Below are positions 1 to 6,705 of a DNA stretch of 64,000 nt, in pieces. The stretch's first letter is position 1. Each line of letters starts with the position of its first letter. The translations under genes and the position numbers were made by a program. Below the pieces are notes generated by a model. The model searched no databases. It worked only from the letters and a program-made list of their open reading frames with translations, and was not told the DNA's origin. The DNA lies in IMG/VR virus record IMGVR_UViG_3300049149_000013, positions 1 through 64,000 of that record, one strand, 5' to 3'. This DNA comes from a virus.

Positions 1-1
1 G

Positions 2-712
2 GGAACGGGGAAGACGGTGTTCGGAAGCACGTTCCCGAAACCACTACTCCTGATCGACGTGAGGGAGAAGGGAGTGGAGTCGATATCGGACGTCAAGGGA
101 ATAGACCTCCTCGAAATCGATAGCTGGCCCGACCTCTGGGGTGAGGATAGTATCTACTGGCAGCTGAAAGGGCGTAATCATTACAAGAGCATCATCGTCG
201 ATCAGCTTACGGCTGCCCAGAGTCTCGGCATGGATTGGCTTCGCGAGCGCAAGGGCATGAAGCCTATGGAACCGTTCTCCCAGAGAGCGTGGGGTCAGCT
301 GTCTGGCATGATGCAGGAGATGATCTATGGCTATCGGGAATTGTATTCTGATGGCTATAACGTTTTGTTCAACGCTCACGAGAGGTTGAGAGAACCACAG
401 GAAGAGGATGACGACCGTATCGCTCCAGCGGTGGGATCGAATCTAATGCAATCGGTCTCTTCATTTGTGAACGGGGCGGTGTCAGTAATAGGTAATACGT
501 TTATTCGCGAGTTCCACGACAAAAAAGACAAGACTACAGAAGTGCAATACTGCATGCGGGTAGGTCCGCACGCATTCTACCGTGCCAAAATTCGCCGACC
601 AGTTTCAGCGGGACCTGTGCCTGGCGTAATCATCAACCCATCCTACGAGAAGATCCGTAAAATCTCAAAGGGTGAACCATTGTCCCGTAAGATCGTCAAA
701 AGGAGAAAGTAA
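2..712 (+). CDS. Sak4-like P-loop ATPase (AAA_24 type), 5' truncated
   Basis: The reading frame is open from base 2 and begins inside a Walker A motif, GTGKT, so the true start lies left of the window. A beta strand LLLIDV follows, then a Walker B-like SIIVDQLT about 45 residues later. This layout fits the RecA-like Sak4/AAA_24 phage ATPases, which act in single-strand annealing recombination with an SSB. The next gene is SSB-like and starts within the stop codon, which supports the call. The C-terminal tail is basic. The missing N-terminus is probably only 10-20 residues. A different RecA-like ATPase is the main alternative. Confidence 0.75.
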   Translation, partial: GTGKTVFGSTFPKPLLLIDVREKGVESISDVKGIDLLEIDSWPDLWGEDSIYWQLKGRNHYKSIIVDQLTAAQSLGMDWLRERKGMKPMEPFSQRAWGQLSGMMQEMIYGYRELYSDGYNVLFNAHERLREPQEEDDDRIAPAVGSNLMQSVSSFVNGAVSVIGNTFIREFHDKKDKTTEVQYCMRVGPHAFYRAKIRRPVSAGPVPGVIINPSYEKIRKISKGEPLSRKIVKRRK

Positions 713-1488
713 TGGCTCTGAAGAGAAAAAGTCGCCGCGATGATGACAGTGACCCGATTATTAACTTCTCGGGTGTCGAGTCCGGAGGGCGACGTTGTCC
801 CGATGGTGAGTATGCGGCAGTTATTGCCTCTGCCGAGCTGGAGAAGTCCAGTAACGATAAGCCGATGGCGGCATTGCAGTGGAAGATTACCGAAGGCAAG
901 TTCAAAGGTGTTAAGCTCTACGATAACGTCTCGCTTGTACCGCAAGCATTCTGGAAGATGAAAAGTCTACTGGAGGCTGTCGGTATCGAGCCGCAAGAGG
1001 AGGACGTTCGGGCCTCAGAGTACATCAAGGAGCTTCCTGATATGGAGGCGACTATCGTCGTCACTAACGAGACTTTCGAGGGCGAACAGCGCCCGAAGGT
1101 CACGGGCTACGGCGCGAATGGAGAGGCCGAGGAGGAACCACGAGTCCGTAACAAACGAAAGGCGAAAGGAGAGGAAGATGCTTCTGAGACTGAGGATGAC
1201 GGCGAGACAGAGGACGATGAGGAGGATAGCGGAGAGGACGAGGATGACGAGGCTGCACAGGAGGAAGATGAGGAAAGTGAGGATGAACCGAAGAAGAAAG
1301 GGAAAGCTGGAAAGCCCGTCGCCAAGCGGAAGGCCCGTGTTAAAGAAGGGTCGCGCGTAAAGTTCGATGACGGAGAAGGCCATGTCATCAAGGGCACGGT
1401 AACGTCGCTTGACGATGGTAAGGCTACCGTTGAAGACAAGAACGGCGATGAGTACGAGATCGATGCCGAGGACGTGGAGTTGATTTGA
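712..1488 (+). CDS. DUF669-like single-stranded DNA-binding protein with acidic linker and KOW-like tail
   Basis: 258 residues. The first ~140 residues resemble DUF669/phage SSB proteins: a short FSGVE start, then DGEYAAVIASAE and KGVKLYDNVSL, a pattern expected of an OB-like fold. Residues ~140-195 are a very acidic Glu/Asp stretch, and ~210-258 form a small KOW/SH3-like domain (SRVKFDDGEGHVIKG). The ATG overlaps the upstream Sak4-like stop by one base, and AGGAGA precedes it. DUF669 proteins commonly pair with Sak4 ATPases, so a recombination/replication SSB role is inferred. The C-terminal extension beyond the acidic region is unusual. Confidence 0.65.
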   Translation: MALKRKSRRDDDSDPIINFSGVESGGRRCPDGEYAAVIASAELEKSSNDKPMAALQWKITEGKFKGVKLYDNVSLVPQAFWKMKSLLEAVGIEPQEEDVRASEYIKELPDMEATIVVTNETFEGEQRPKVTGYGANGEAEEEPRVRNKRKAKGEEDASETEDDGETEDDEEDSGEDEDDEAAQEEDEESEDEPKKKGKAGKPVAKRKARVKEGSRVKFDDGEGHVIKGTVTSLDDGKATVEDKNGDEYEIDAEDVELI

Positions 1489-2933
1489 AACTCCGAGGCT
1501 ATCAGGATCGGGCCTATCGGGAGGCCATCTCTGCCTTAACCGGCGGGGGTGGCTTCCTCCTGACCCTCGAAATGAGGACCGGCAAGACTCCGGTTAGCCT
1601 AGAGGTAGCCAAGCACTTCCACGTACCCCTCCTGATAGTCTGCCCTAAGATCGCACTCCCGGTCTGGCGGAAGCATATCGAGAAAATGAGGGTTTCCCGC
1701 TGTTGCGCCGAAATCGAATTAATCCACTACGAAGCGGCTGTTAAGAAACATCGGGACTGGTATCGATGGGCGGATAAGCATAATAATGACTTCCTTATGA
1801 TTCTGGACGAATCTCATTATATAAAGGCGCGTGGCTCGGATCGCAGCCGCGTAGTCCGGACGATAGCCAAACGATCCAGATACCGGCTAGCATTGACCGG
1901 CACTCCAATCGCAAACGGGTTGCAAGATGCGTGGGCACAATACGACTATCTTGGCCAAATCTTTGGCCCGTGGGACGATACGTGGGAAGGCGGGCTTGAC
2001 GGGCGTCTCGTACCTGGTTTTGAAAAGACCTATCTCATTTACGGCGGCTTCCGTAATCACGAAATTATTGGATACCGCAATCAGGAGAGATTCTATAAAA
2101 TCTTTCATCAGCACCAGTTCCGCATTACACTGCGGGAAGCCAAGCAAGAGGGCGGGAAGGGCCACATGGTGCTGCGCTATCAGAAAAGGTATTTCGACCT
2201 TGGACCTGTTTCGCTGGGAGTCTATAGTGCTTTACAGGAGGAACTCGAAGCCATCGTCAATGAGAAGAAGATCAAGGTGCCTAATGTCCTTGCGTGCGTA
2301 TCTAAACTCCAACAAATCTGCGGAGGGTACGTAATTGAACAGATATTCACAGGTAGGTATTCAAAGCAAGGTCGGCCACTTTTTAAGAAAAAGATTCACG
2401 AGATTCCTGGCGAAGGTAAGTTGCAATTATTACTCCAGACAATTGAGCCTCTTTCAGGAAAGCTCATCATTATCTGCCGATTTATCCACGAGCTTGAGGC
2501 AGCTCAGGCGGCGCTTCAGGAACTCGACTACTCAGTAGATATCGTCCGGGGTGGCGTGCCCTTTGACGGAGAGTTTAAGTCCGATATCATCTGTATGCAG
2601 ATCCAGTCCGGCCAGGCAGTGGATATGTCCCAAGCCGATACCATCATCTTCTACTCGCTGGACTACTCTTATATCAACTTCGAGCAATCACGGTTCCGCA
2701 TACTCAATTATGACAAAAACTTCGGCAAGTACATTTTTTTGCTTGCCAAGAACACGGTCGATGAAGTAATATACGCAGCGATCCGGACTAAGAAGAAGGT
2801 AGCTGATTTGGTGATCGACCGTTTTCGTAAGAGGACAAAACATGCCAGACAATCTCAGCAAGCGAATCGAAAGCCTGAAGGGGAAACTAAAGGCGAAACC
2901 AGGAGAAGCCTCCCCATCGACTTCTCCACCTGA
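1485..2933 (+). CDS. SNF2/DEAD-type superfamily 2 helicase
   Basis: 482 residues with clear SF2 motifs: motif I EMRTGKT (29-35), motif II DESH (108-111), motif III LTGTP (137-141), and a C-terminal RecA lobe with GKLIIICRF and a late SQADTIIFY strand. Such helicases remodel DNA or displace proteins in phage replication and recombination operons. The start is TTG, with a 4-base overlap on the SSB-like gene. The last ~30 residues are low-complexity and overlap the next gene by 92 bases, so the functional domain likely ends near residue 450. Homology is to the superfamily; the exact substrate is unknown. Confidence 0.85.
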   Translation: MKLRGYQDRAYREAISALTGGGGFLLTLEMRTGKTPVSLEVAKHFHVPLLIVCPKIALPVWRKHIEKMRVSRCCAEIELIHYEAAVKKHRDWYRWADKHNNDFLMILDESHYIKARGSDRSRVVRTIAKRSRYRLALTGTPIANGLQDAWAQYDYLGQIFGPWDDTWEGGLDGRLVPGFEKTYLIYGGFRNHEIIGYRNQERFYKIFHQHQFRITLREAKQEGGKGHMVLRYQKRYFDLGPVSLGVYSALQEELEAIVNEKKIKVPNVLACVSKLQQICGGYVIEQIFTGRYSKQGRPLFKKKIHEIPGEGKLQLLLQTIEPLSGKLIIICRFIHELEAAQAALQELDYSVDIVRGGVPFDGEFKSDIICMQIQSGQAVDMSQADTIIFYSLDYSYINFEQSRFRILNYDKNFGKYIFLLAKNTVDEVIYAAIRTKKKVADLVIDRFRKRTKHARQSQQANRKPEGETKGETRRSLPIDFST

Positions 2934-3198
2934 TGAGGTAAAGAAAGTGGCAAAAGTCAAGAAAATCGTGAAGAAGGCAGTTAAAGCCAAGAACGGCGGT
3001 GGCGCACCGCGCGGACCGCAGGAAGTTCCTGATGGCTTCGTCTCGATTGCACAGCTAGCCGAGGAGGCGGAAATCACTCCCCAGTCAGCCCGTGTAAAGC
3101 TCCGCTCTTCAGATGTCGAACGTCCCGAGGGGCGTTGGCTCTGGAAGTCGGGATCTAGCCAGCTGAAGGCTGCGCGCAAGGTCCTGGGTCTTGGCTAA
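2842..3198 (+). CDS. Small HTH DNA-binding protein with Lys-rich linker
   Basis: 118 residues. A Lys/Ala/Val-rich arm (~35-60, KKVAKVKKIVKKAVK) precedes a C-terminal helix-turn-helix-like segment, VSIAQLAEEAEITPQSAR, followed by a wing-like EGRWLWKSGS. This arrangement suggests sequence-specific DNA binding. GAGGACAAAAC precedes the ATG. It overlaps the 3' end of the helicase gene by 92 bases and the next gene by 8. A regulatory or replication-initiation role is possible, but no named family was recognised. Confidence 0.6.
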   Translation: MPDNLSKRIESLKGKLKAKPGEASPSTSPPDEVKKVAKVKKIVKKAVKAKNGGGAPRGPQEVPDGFVSIAQLAEEAEITPQSARVKLRSSDVERPEGRWLWKSGSSQLKAARKVLGLG

Positions 3199-3610
3199 GC
3201 CCGAGAACGGGTTATGGAAGTTCCTGCGGGCACGGATGCCCGTAGGGACCCACTTCTCCCGTATTGAATCGCTCGATACAGCACCTGGCTTCCCCGACGT
3301 TCACTATACCCTGAAAGGCATGACCGGTAGCATGGAGCTTAAGTGCCAGGAGTTCCCTACTGGTGAGTTTCCCTTTAAGGACGAATTACGCAAATCCCAG
3401 AAAGAGTGGATTGCAGATGAGTTAGCAGCTGGTGGCAAGGTCATCCTAGTCCTTCAATGCCGCCAGATGATCTACTTCCTGGATGGACTATACGCTAACC
3501 AGCTCGATTCGATGACTGAATTAGATTGTAACGAACGTGCGGTAGTGTTATGGACGAAGGGAGTATCCTGCAACGTTACCGCACTGGCCGAGTTCATGAC
3601 GCAGACGTAA
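3191..3610 (+). CDS. VRR-NUC/PD-(D/E)XK-like nuclease
   Basis: 139 residues. The nuclease signature is visible as RIES (24-27), PGFPDV (32-37) and MELK (48-51), that is E...PD...ExK. An RKSQKEWIADELAAGG helix follows, as in VRR-NUC and phage Holliday-junction-resolvase-like enzymes, which usually carry Q-x-x-W after the active site. The start is TTG, overlapping the HTH gene. As the last gene of the left recombination operon it likely processes branched or recombination DNA. Substrate specificity cannot be read from sequence. Confidence 0.7.
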   Translation: MAKPENGLWKFLRARMPVGTHFSRIESLDTAPGFPDVHYTLKGMTGSMELKCQEFPTGEFPFKDELRKSQKEWIADELAAGGKVILVLQCRQMIYFLDGLYANQLDSMTELDCNERAVVLWTKGVSCNVTALAEFMTQT

Positions 3611-3648
3611 GCTTTGCTGTAATCTTCCGCTCCCGGGGACGGTCTCTA

Positions 3649-3657
3649 TGCTATACT
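3649..3657 (+). promoter_or_regulatory. Extended -10 promoter element TGCTATACT
   Basis: TG-N-TATACT lies in the 275-bp gap before the glycosyltransferase-sulfotransferase gene. No good -35 is visible at 16-18 bp, which is tolerable for an extended -10. It overlaps partial inverted repeats (CTCTATG/CATAGAG and GGGGAC/GTCCCC). A start near 3664 would give a ~220-nt leader. Confidence 0.4.
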
Positions 3658-3682
3658 TACCCCATACGGTCCCCATAGAGGG

Positions 3683-3701
3683 CCGATTCCCCGGGAATCG
3701 G
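3683..3701. promoter_or_regulatory. Perfect 9-bp inverted repeat, operator-like
   Basis: CCGATTCCC and GGGAATCGG flank a single C. The loop is too short for an RNA hairpin, so a dimeric protein-binding site is more likely. It lies just downstream of the candidate -10 of the accessory cassette. Confidence 0.35.
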
Positions 3702-3815
3702 GGAACCCCCCGAGAATCCGCCTTAAACGTCGCGCAGGGCTGCATACGAGGCCGCAGGTGCGCCGATCTGCCGCCCCCCGGTACCCTACTAGCGACCCCC
3801 CTCCCTAAAACCGCG

Positions 3816-3837
3816 CCTAGGGCTTCCTATTGCGTTG
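3816..3837. repeat. 22-bp intergenic element, copy A
   Basis: Matches 48859-48880 with one mismatch in 22 bp; the shared core GCTTCCTATTGCGTTG (3822-3837) is identical. Both copies have a GGTACC site 25-40 bp upstream and sit in intergenic DNA ahead of plus-strand genes. Function unknown; a phage-specific promoter or replication/packaging signal are the options considered. Confidence 0.6.
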
Positions 3838-3885
3838 TAGCTAGCTGCCTAGCTTACGCTTTGGCTTCGGATCGAAAAGGAACTG

Positions 3886-5208
3886 ATGATGAGAATAGCG
3901 TTCTGCACTACTTGTAAAGGGCGGGCACATCACGTAGCACGGACGTTACCAATCAACTTAGCTGACAACGACGATTACCAGGATTGCGTATTCGTCATCG
4001 TAGATTATGGTAGTCCCGATGGACTGATCGACTACCTGCGGAAGAACCACGAGAAAGAACTTCAGAGTAACAGGGTGGTAGTCTACTCTGCTCCCAACGC
4101 GGGTCCGTTCCGAATGGCGCATGCGAAGAATATGGCTCACCGTCTTGGGATTCACGAAGGAGCCAAGATCCTCTGCAACCTGGATGCCGATAATATGACC
4201 GGCAAAGGATTTGCCAAGTATATAGCCAACCACTTTACGATGGAAGGTATGGATACCTTTCTCTGGGCGCGAATGATTCCCGGCGTATTCGCCCGGGGTA
4301 TCTCAGGGAGGATTGTAGTGCCTGCGCAGATGTTCCTTAAGGCAGGTGGCTATAACGAGCAGTTTGAGAACTGGGGTCCGGACGACAAGGATTTTAACGC
4401 GCGGCTCTCCCGTATGAACTACCGACCCTTTGAGATTCCCGGGGACTATCTGAAAGGCATCAAGCACGATGATAGAATCCGGTTCAAGGAGTATCCGCAC
4501 GTTCGCCCGCCGCCGGATAGCTCGCAGGAACAACCCATCGATCCCTGCGCGCCGAATATCTCCAATAACGGCAACATCGGTTGCGGCGTGGTTAAGAGCC
4601 TCTGGCATCGTATGACCTTGCCGCTCGGGCATATCGCCACGCGGGTTTTCGGCATTGGCATGCACAAGACCGGCACGACCTCGCTATGCGCAGCGCTAAC
4701 CATGCTCGGCATGGATTGCTCGCACTGGACGACGGCTCGCCATGCCCGTACGATCTGGGAACAGATGAGAGCCGAGGGTCATTCGGTAGAGCTGGAACGC
4801 TACTACGCGGCCACCGATCTTCCCATCTCCCTGCTATACAAGGAACTCGACCGAGCTTACCCGGGATCGAAATTCATCCTAACCCTGAGACCCGAAGAAC
4901 AATGGCTAGACAGCATAGAGGCTCACTTTAGTGAACGTAACCCGTACCGCAATACTTGGGATATTGATTGTTTTACTCATCGCGTACATCGTGAACTCTA
5001 CGGACGAAAGACCTTCGACCGACAAACCATGCACGATGCTTACATCAAACATAATCGCGAAGTGTTAGATTACTTTCGCAACCGGCCTCACGATCTACTG
5101 TTAGTTCATATGGATAGCAACAGTATTTGGCCTAAGCTTTGCGGTTTCCTAGGCGCGGTATGCCCGGGAGATCCCTACCCTCGGGAGAATATGACACGCG
5201 CTAGCTAA
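3886..5208 (+). CDS. Glycosyltransferase family 2 / sulfotransferase fusion protein
   Basis: 440 residues, two domains. Residues ~1-235 are a GT-A-type glycosyltransferase: IAFCTTCKGR start, NLDADN metal-binding motif (98-103) and the acceptor-side GPDDKDF (164-170). Residues ~250-440 are a P-loop sulfotransferase with the 5'-phosphosulfate loop GIGMHKTGTTSL (256-267) and a 3'-phosphate region FILTLRPEEQW (330-340), as in Sulfotransfer_4-type enzymes using PAPS. The fusion would add a sugar and sulfate it, or act on one glycan in two steps; the acceptor is unknown. No signal peptide or membrane segment is seen, so it is cytoplasmic. It lies just upstream of two exported PEP-CTERM proteins, which suggests action on the host envelope or its glycans. 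Confidence 0.85.
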   Translation: MMRIAFCTTCKGRAHHVARTLPINLADNDDYQDCVFVIVDYGSPDGLIDYLRKNHEKELQSNRVVVYSAPNAGPFRMAHAKNMAHRLGIHEGAKILCNLDADNMTGKGFAKYIANHFTMEGMDTFLWARMIPGVFARGISGRIVVPAQMFLKAGGYNEQFENWGPDDKDFNARLSRMNYRPFEIPGDYLKGIKHDDRIRFKEYPHVRPPPDSSQEQPIDPCAPNISNNGNIGCGVVKSLWHRMTLPLGHIATRVFGIGMHKTGTTSLCAALTMLGMDCSHWTTARHARTIWEQMRAEGHSVELERYYAATDLPISLLYKELDRAYPGSKFILTLRPEEQWLDSIEAHFSERNPYRNTWDIDCFTHRVHRELYGRKTFDRQTMHDAYIKHNREVLDYFRNRPHDLLLVHMDSNSIWPKLCGFLGAVCPGDPYPRENMTRAS

Positions 5209-5225
5209 CAGCTCGCTCCCGGGCG

Positions 5226-5231
5226 TATACT
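5226..5231 (+). promoter_or_regulatory. Candidate -10 box TATACT before the PEP-CTERM genes
   Basis: TATACT lies 33 bp upstream of the first PEP-CTERM ATG, right after CGCTCCCGGG, a string also found upstream of the TATACT at 3652. No clear -35. A start near 5238 would give a ~25-nt leader carrying the small RBS hairpin. Confidence 0.35.
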
Positions 5232-5240
5232 AGGCGCGGA

Positions 5241-5254
5241 CCTTAGCGCTAAGG
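5241..5254 (+). promoter_or_regulatory. Palindrome overlapping the ribosome-binding site of the first PEP-CTERM gene
   Basis: CCTTAGCGCTAAGG is a perfect 14-bp palindrome (stem CCTTA/TAAGG, loop GCGC). Its 3' arm provides AAGG of the Shine-Dalgarno AAGGAGG (5251-5257), six bases before the ATG at 5264. It could fold over the RBS or bind a dimeric repressor. The SD contains a CsrA-type AGGA core, and a csrA gene is present at 54.6 kb; that link is inference only. Confidence 0.4.
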
Positions 5255-5263
5255 AGGCCCAAG

Positions 5264-5506
5264 ATGATAATGAAGAAGATCTTATGGATGATCCCTGCGT
5301 TAGCACTCGCATCCCCAGTGCTAGCAACGGGTGTTTACGAAGCCCACAATAAGTGGCCGGGGATGGAACGTGAACACAATCATGGAGATTGTGATCATAA
5401 GGAATGCAAAGCGGGTGATCCGGTTGGCGTTCCTGAACCAGGCACGGCAGCACTGTTAGTGCTTGGGATCGGCGGTATCATTGCGGCAACACGCCGCAGG
5501 AGGTAA
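5264..5506 (+). CDS. Short exported PEP-CTERM protein
   Basis: 80 residues. A Sec signal peptide (MKKILWMIPALALASPVLA, ending near residue 21) is followed by only ~35 mature residues rich in His/Asp/Cys (HNHGDCDHKEC, 38-48), a possible metal-binding patch. A textbook PEP-CTERM tail ends it: VPEPG (56-60), one transmembrane helix, and ATRRRR. In bacteria this tail is recognised by an exosortase, which cleaves it and delivers the protein to the outer surface or extracellular matrix. No exosortase is seen in this window, so the host enzyme is presumed. A strong SD AAGGAGG sits 6 bases before the ATG. Confidence 0.85.
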   Translation: MIMKKILWMIPALALASPVLATGVYEAHNKWPGMEREHNHGDCDHKECKAGDPVGVPEPGTAALLVLGIGGIIAATRRRR

Positions 5507-5512
5507 GGGCGA

Positions 5513-6163
5513 ATGAATAAGTTGGTAGTCCTGGCGGCTGCTGCAATGATGGGAACTGCCGCCGCCCATGCTACGGAGGTGTTATCGTTCGGCCAGAGCG
5601 TCGCTGGTTCCGCGCCTATTACAGGTACGGAATCCGGAGGCGTCACGACCATAATGGCGAACGCTGCACCTATCTCCTTGACGTCCTGTCTCTTGTGCTC
5701 GACGATCATCGGCTCTGAGACCCTGACCCTTGATGCGACGAGTGTCGGACCGGCGTTCAGCTTCCACGGCTTCGTGGTGCAGAACTTCACTGGCACTTTT
5801 GAGATTCTGTCGTCTACGGGTCAGAATATCCTTTCGGGATCGTTCAGCGATGCAACGTTTGGCGCAGGAACAAGTCTCACGCTCTCGGCATCAAATGCCT
5901 TCAATGGGGAAACGTTGACCTTCACGTCAGGCGTGATTAAATCATCGATTCTCGATCCGAAGGCAATGAGCTTGAGTCTTGCGGACGTTACTCCATTCGT
6001 AGGCACGACTGACGGATCGCTATCATCCTTCACAGGATCGATTGCGGGTACCTTTAGTGCCTCACCCCGGGTAACGGGAGTTCCAGAGCCAGGAGCGGCA
6101 TCGATGATGCTGCTTGGGCTTGCGGGAATCGGCGTTGCCGCATGGAGACGGAGACGTAAGTAA
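5513..6163 (+). CDS. PEP-CTERM sorting-domain protein
   Basis: 216 residues. Signal peptide 1-~21 (VLAAAAMMGTAAAHA), then a Ser/Thr/Gly-rich beta-type mature region of ~165 residues with one CLLC pair (59-62). The C-terminal sorting signal is VPEPG (190-194), helix ASMMLLGLAGIGVAAW, then RRRRK. Family knowledge: such proteins are exosortase substrates linked to exopolysaccharide, floc or biofilm formation. The gene starts 7 bases after the first PEP-CTERM stop with AGGAGG at the junction, so the two are probably translationally coupled. The Ser/Thr-rich middle could be glycosylated, plausibly by the upstream fusion enzyme (inference). A rho-independent terminator follows. Confidence 0.88.
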   Translation: MNKLVVLAAAAMMGTAAAHATEVLSFGQSVAGSAPITGTESGGVTTIMANAAPISLTSCLLCSTIIGSETLTLDATSVGPAFSFHGFVVQNFTGTFEILSSTGQNILSGSFSDATFGAGTSLTLSASNAFNGETLTFTSGVIKSSILDPKAMSLSLADVTPFVGTTDGSLSSFTGSIAGTFSASPRVTGVPEPGAASMMLLGLAGIGVAAWRRRRK

Positions 6164-6173
6164 TCCTGAGACT

Positions 6174-6203
6174 AGGGGCGGGCAGGAGGCCCGCCTCTTT
6201 TTT
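6174..6203 (+). terminator. Rho-independent terminator after the PEP-CTERM genes
   Basis: GGCGGGC-AGGAG-GCCCGCC is a perfect 7-bp GC stem followed by TCTTTTTT. It closes the 3.6-6.2 kb accessory cassette. Confidence 0.85.
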
Positions 6204-6221
6204 AACCTTCAGGAGATGACA

Positions 6222-6410
6222 ATGCCAATGGTTCATACACTTCTAGTCTTTCTCATCCTTATCGCAATCATCGGACTGATCCTTTGGGGAGTCGGGCAGA
6301 TCCCCGGCATCCCGCCAATCGTAAAGACCATAGCCTACGTAGTAGTCGGCGTCATCCTGTTGCTTTATCTATTGGAACTAGTAAGCGGCGGACAACTCTC
6401 GCTGAAATAA
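6222..6410 (+). CDS. Small two-TM membrane protein (Thivi_2564-like)
   Basis: 62 residues using the ATG at 6222, chosen because AGGAG (6211-6215) sits 6 bases upstream. Two hydrophobic helices (HTLLVFLILIAIIGLILW and TIAYVVVGVILLLYLL) are joined by a short GQIPGIPP turn. The size and pattern resemble the small Thivi_2564-type membrane proteins found in phages and bacteria. A holin function is possible from size and topology but not shown. It lies after a terminator and before an orphan gene. Confidence 0.55.
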   Translation: MPMVHTLLVFLILIAIIGLILWGVGQIPGIPPIVKTIAYVVVGVILLLYLLELVSGGQLSLK

Positions 6411-6411
6411 T

Positions 6412-6705
6412 ATGCTTATTCGACAGCTCCGTTCAGTCTGGGTTCCTTATGAGGTCCTTCACGAGGCCGATCCTAGGGGAAAGCTCTGCAACGACATCCC
6501 GAGGTTCTGCCACCCCGAGGAGTGCAAGGACTTCATTCAGTTCAACGGGAGCAAGCTCAGGAAGCGATTAATTCAATTCCGTGAGCACTATGAAGAAGAA
6601 TTCAAAAAGCAATATGCAATGGGAGTGGGCCGCACGATTAAATGGCGGTACGGCCCATCCTATGCAGGCATCACTCACGACCGGCACGGTGATCGTGATT
6701 ACTAG
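6412..6705 (+). CDS. Hypothetical protein
   Basis: 97 residues, starting one base after the membrane protein stop. It contains a CHPEECKDF segment and many charged helical residues (LRKRLIQFREHYEEEFKKQ). No family recognised. The stop lies head-to-head with the stop of the minus-strand late operon: the two reading frames overlap by 4 bases at 6702-6705. Confidence 0.55.
   Translation: MLIRQLRSVWVPYEVLHEADPRGKLCNDIPRFCHPEECKDFIQFNGSKLRKRLIQFREHYEEEFKKQYAMGVGRTIKWRYGPSYAGITHDRHGDRDY

Noticed and set aside
1015-1439. Minus-strand Ser-rich open frames opposite the SSB-like gene
   Set aside because: They mirror the acidic Glu/Asp codons of the plus-strand gene.
3636-3680. Interleaved inverted repeats GGGGAC/GTCCCC and CTCTATG/CATAGAG as a pseudoknot
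   Set aside because: They straddle the candidate promoter, so the whole structure would not be in one transcript unless it reads through from upstream.
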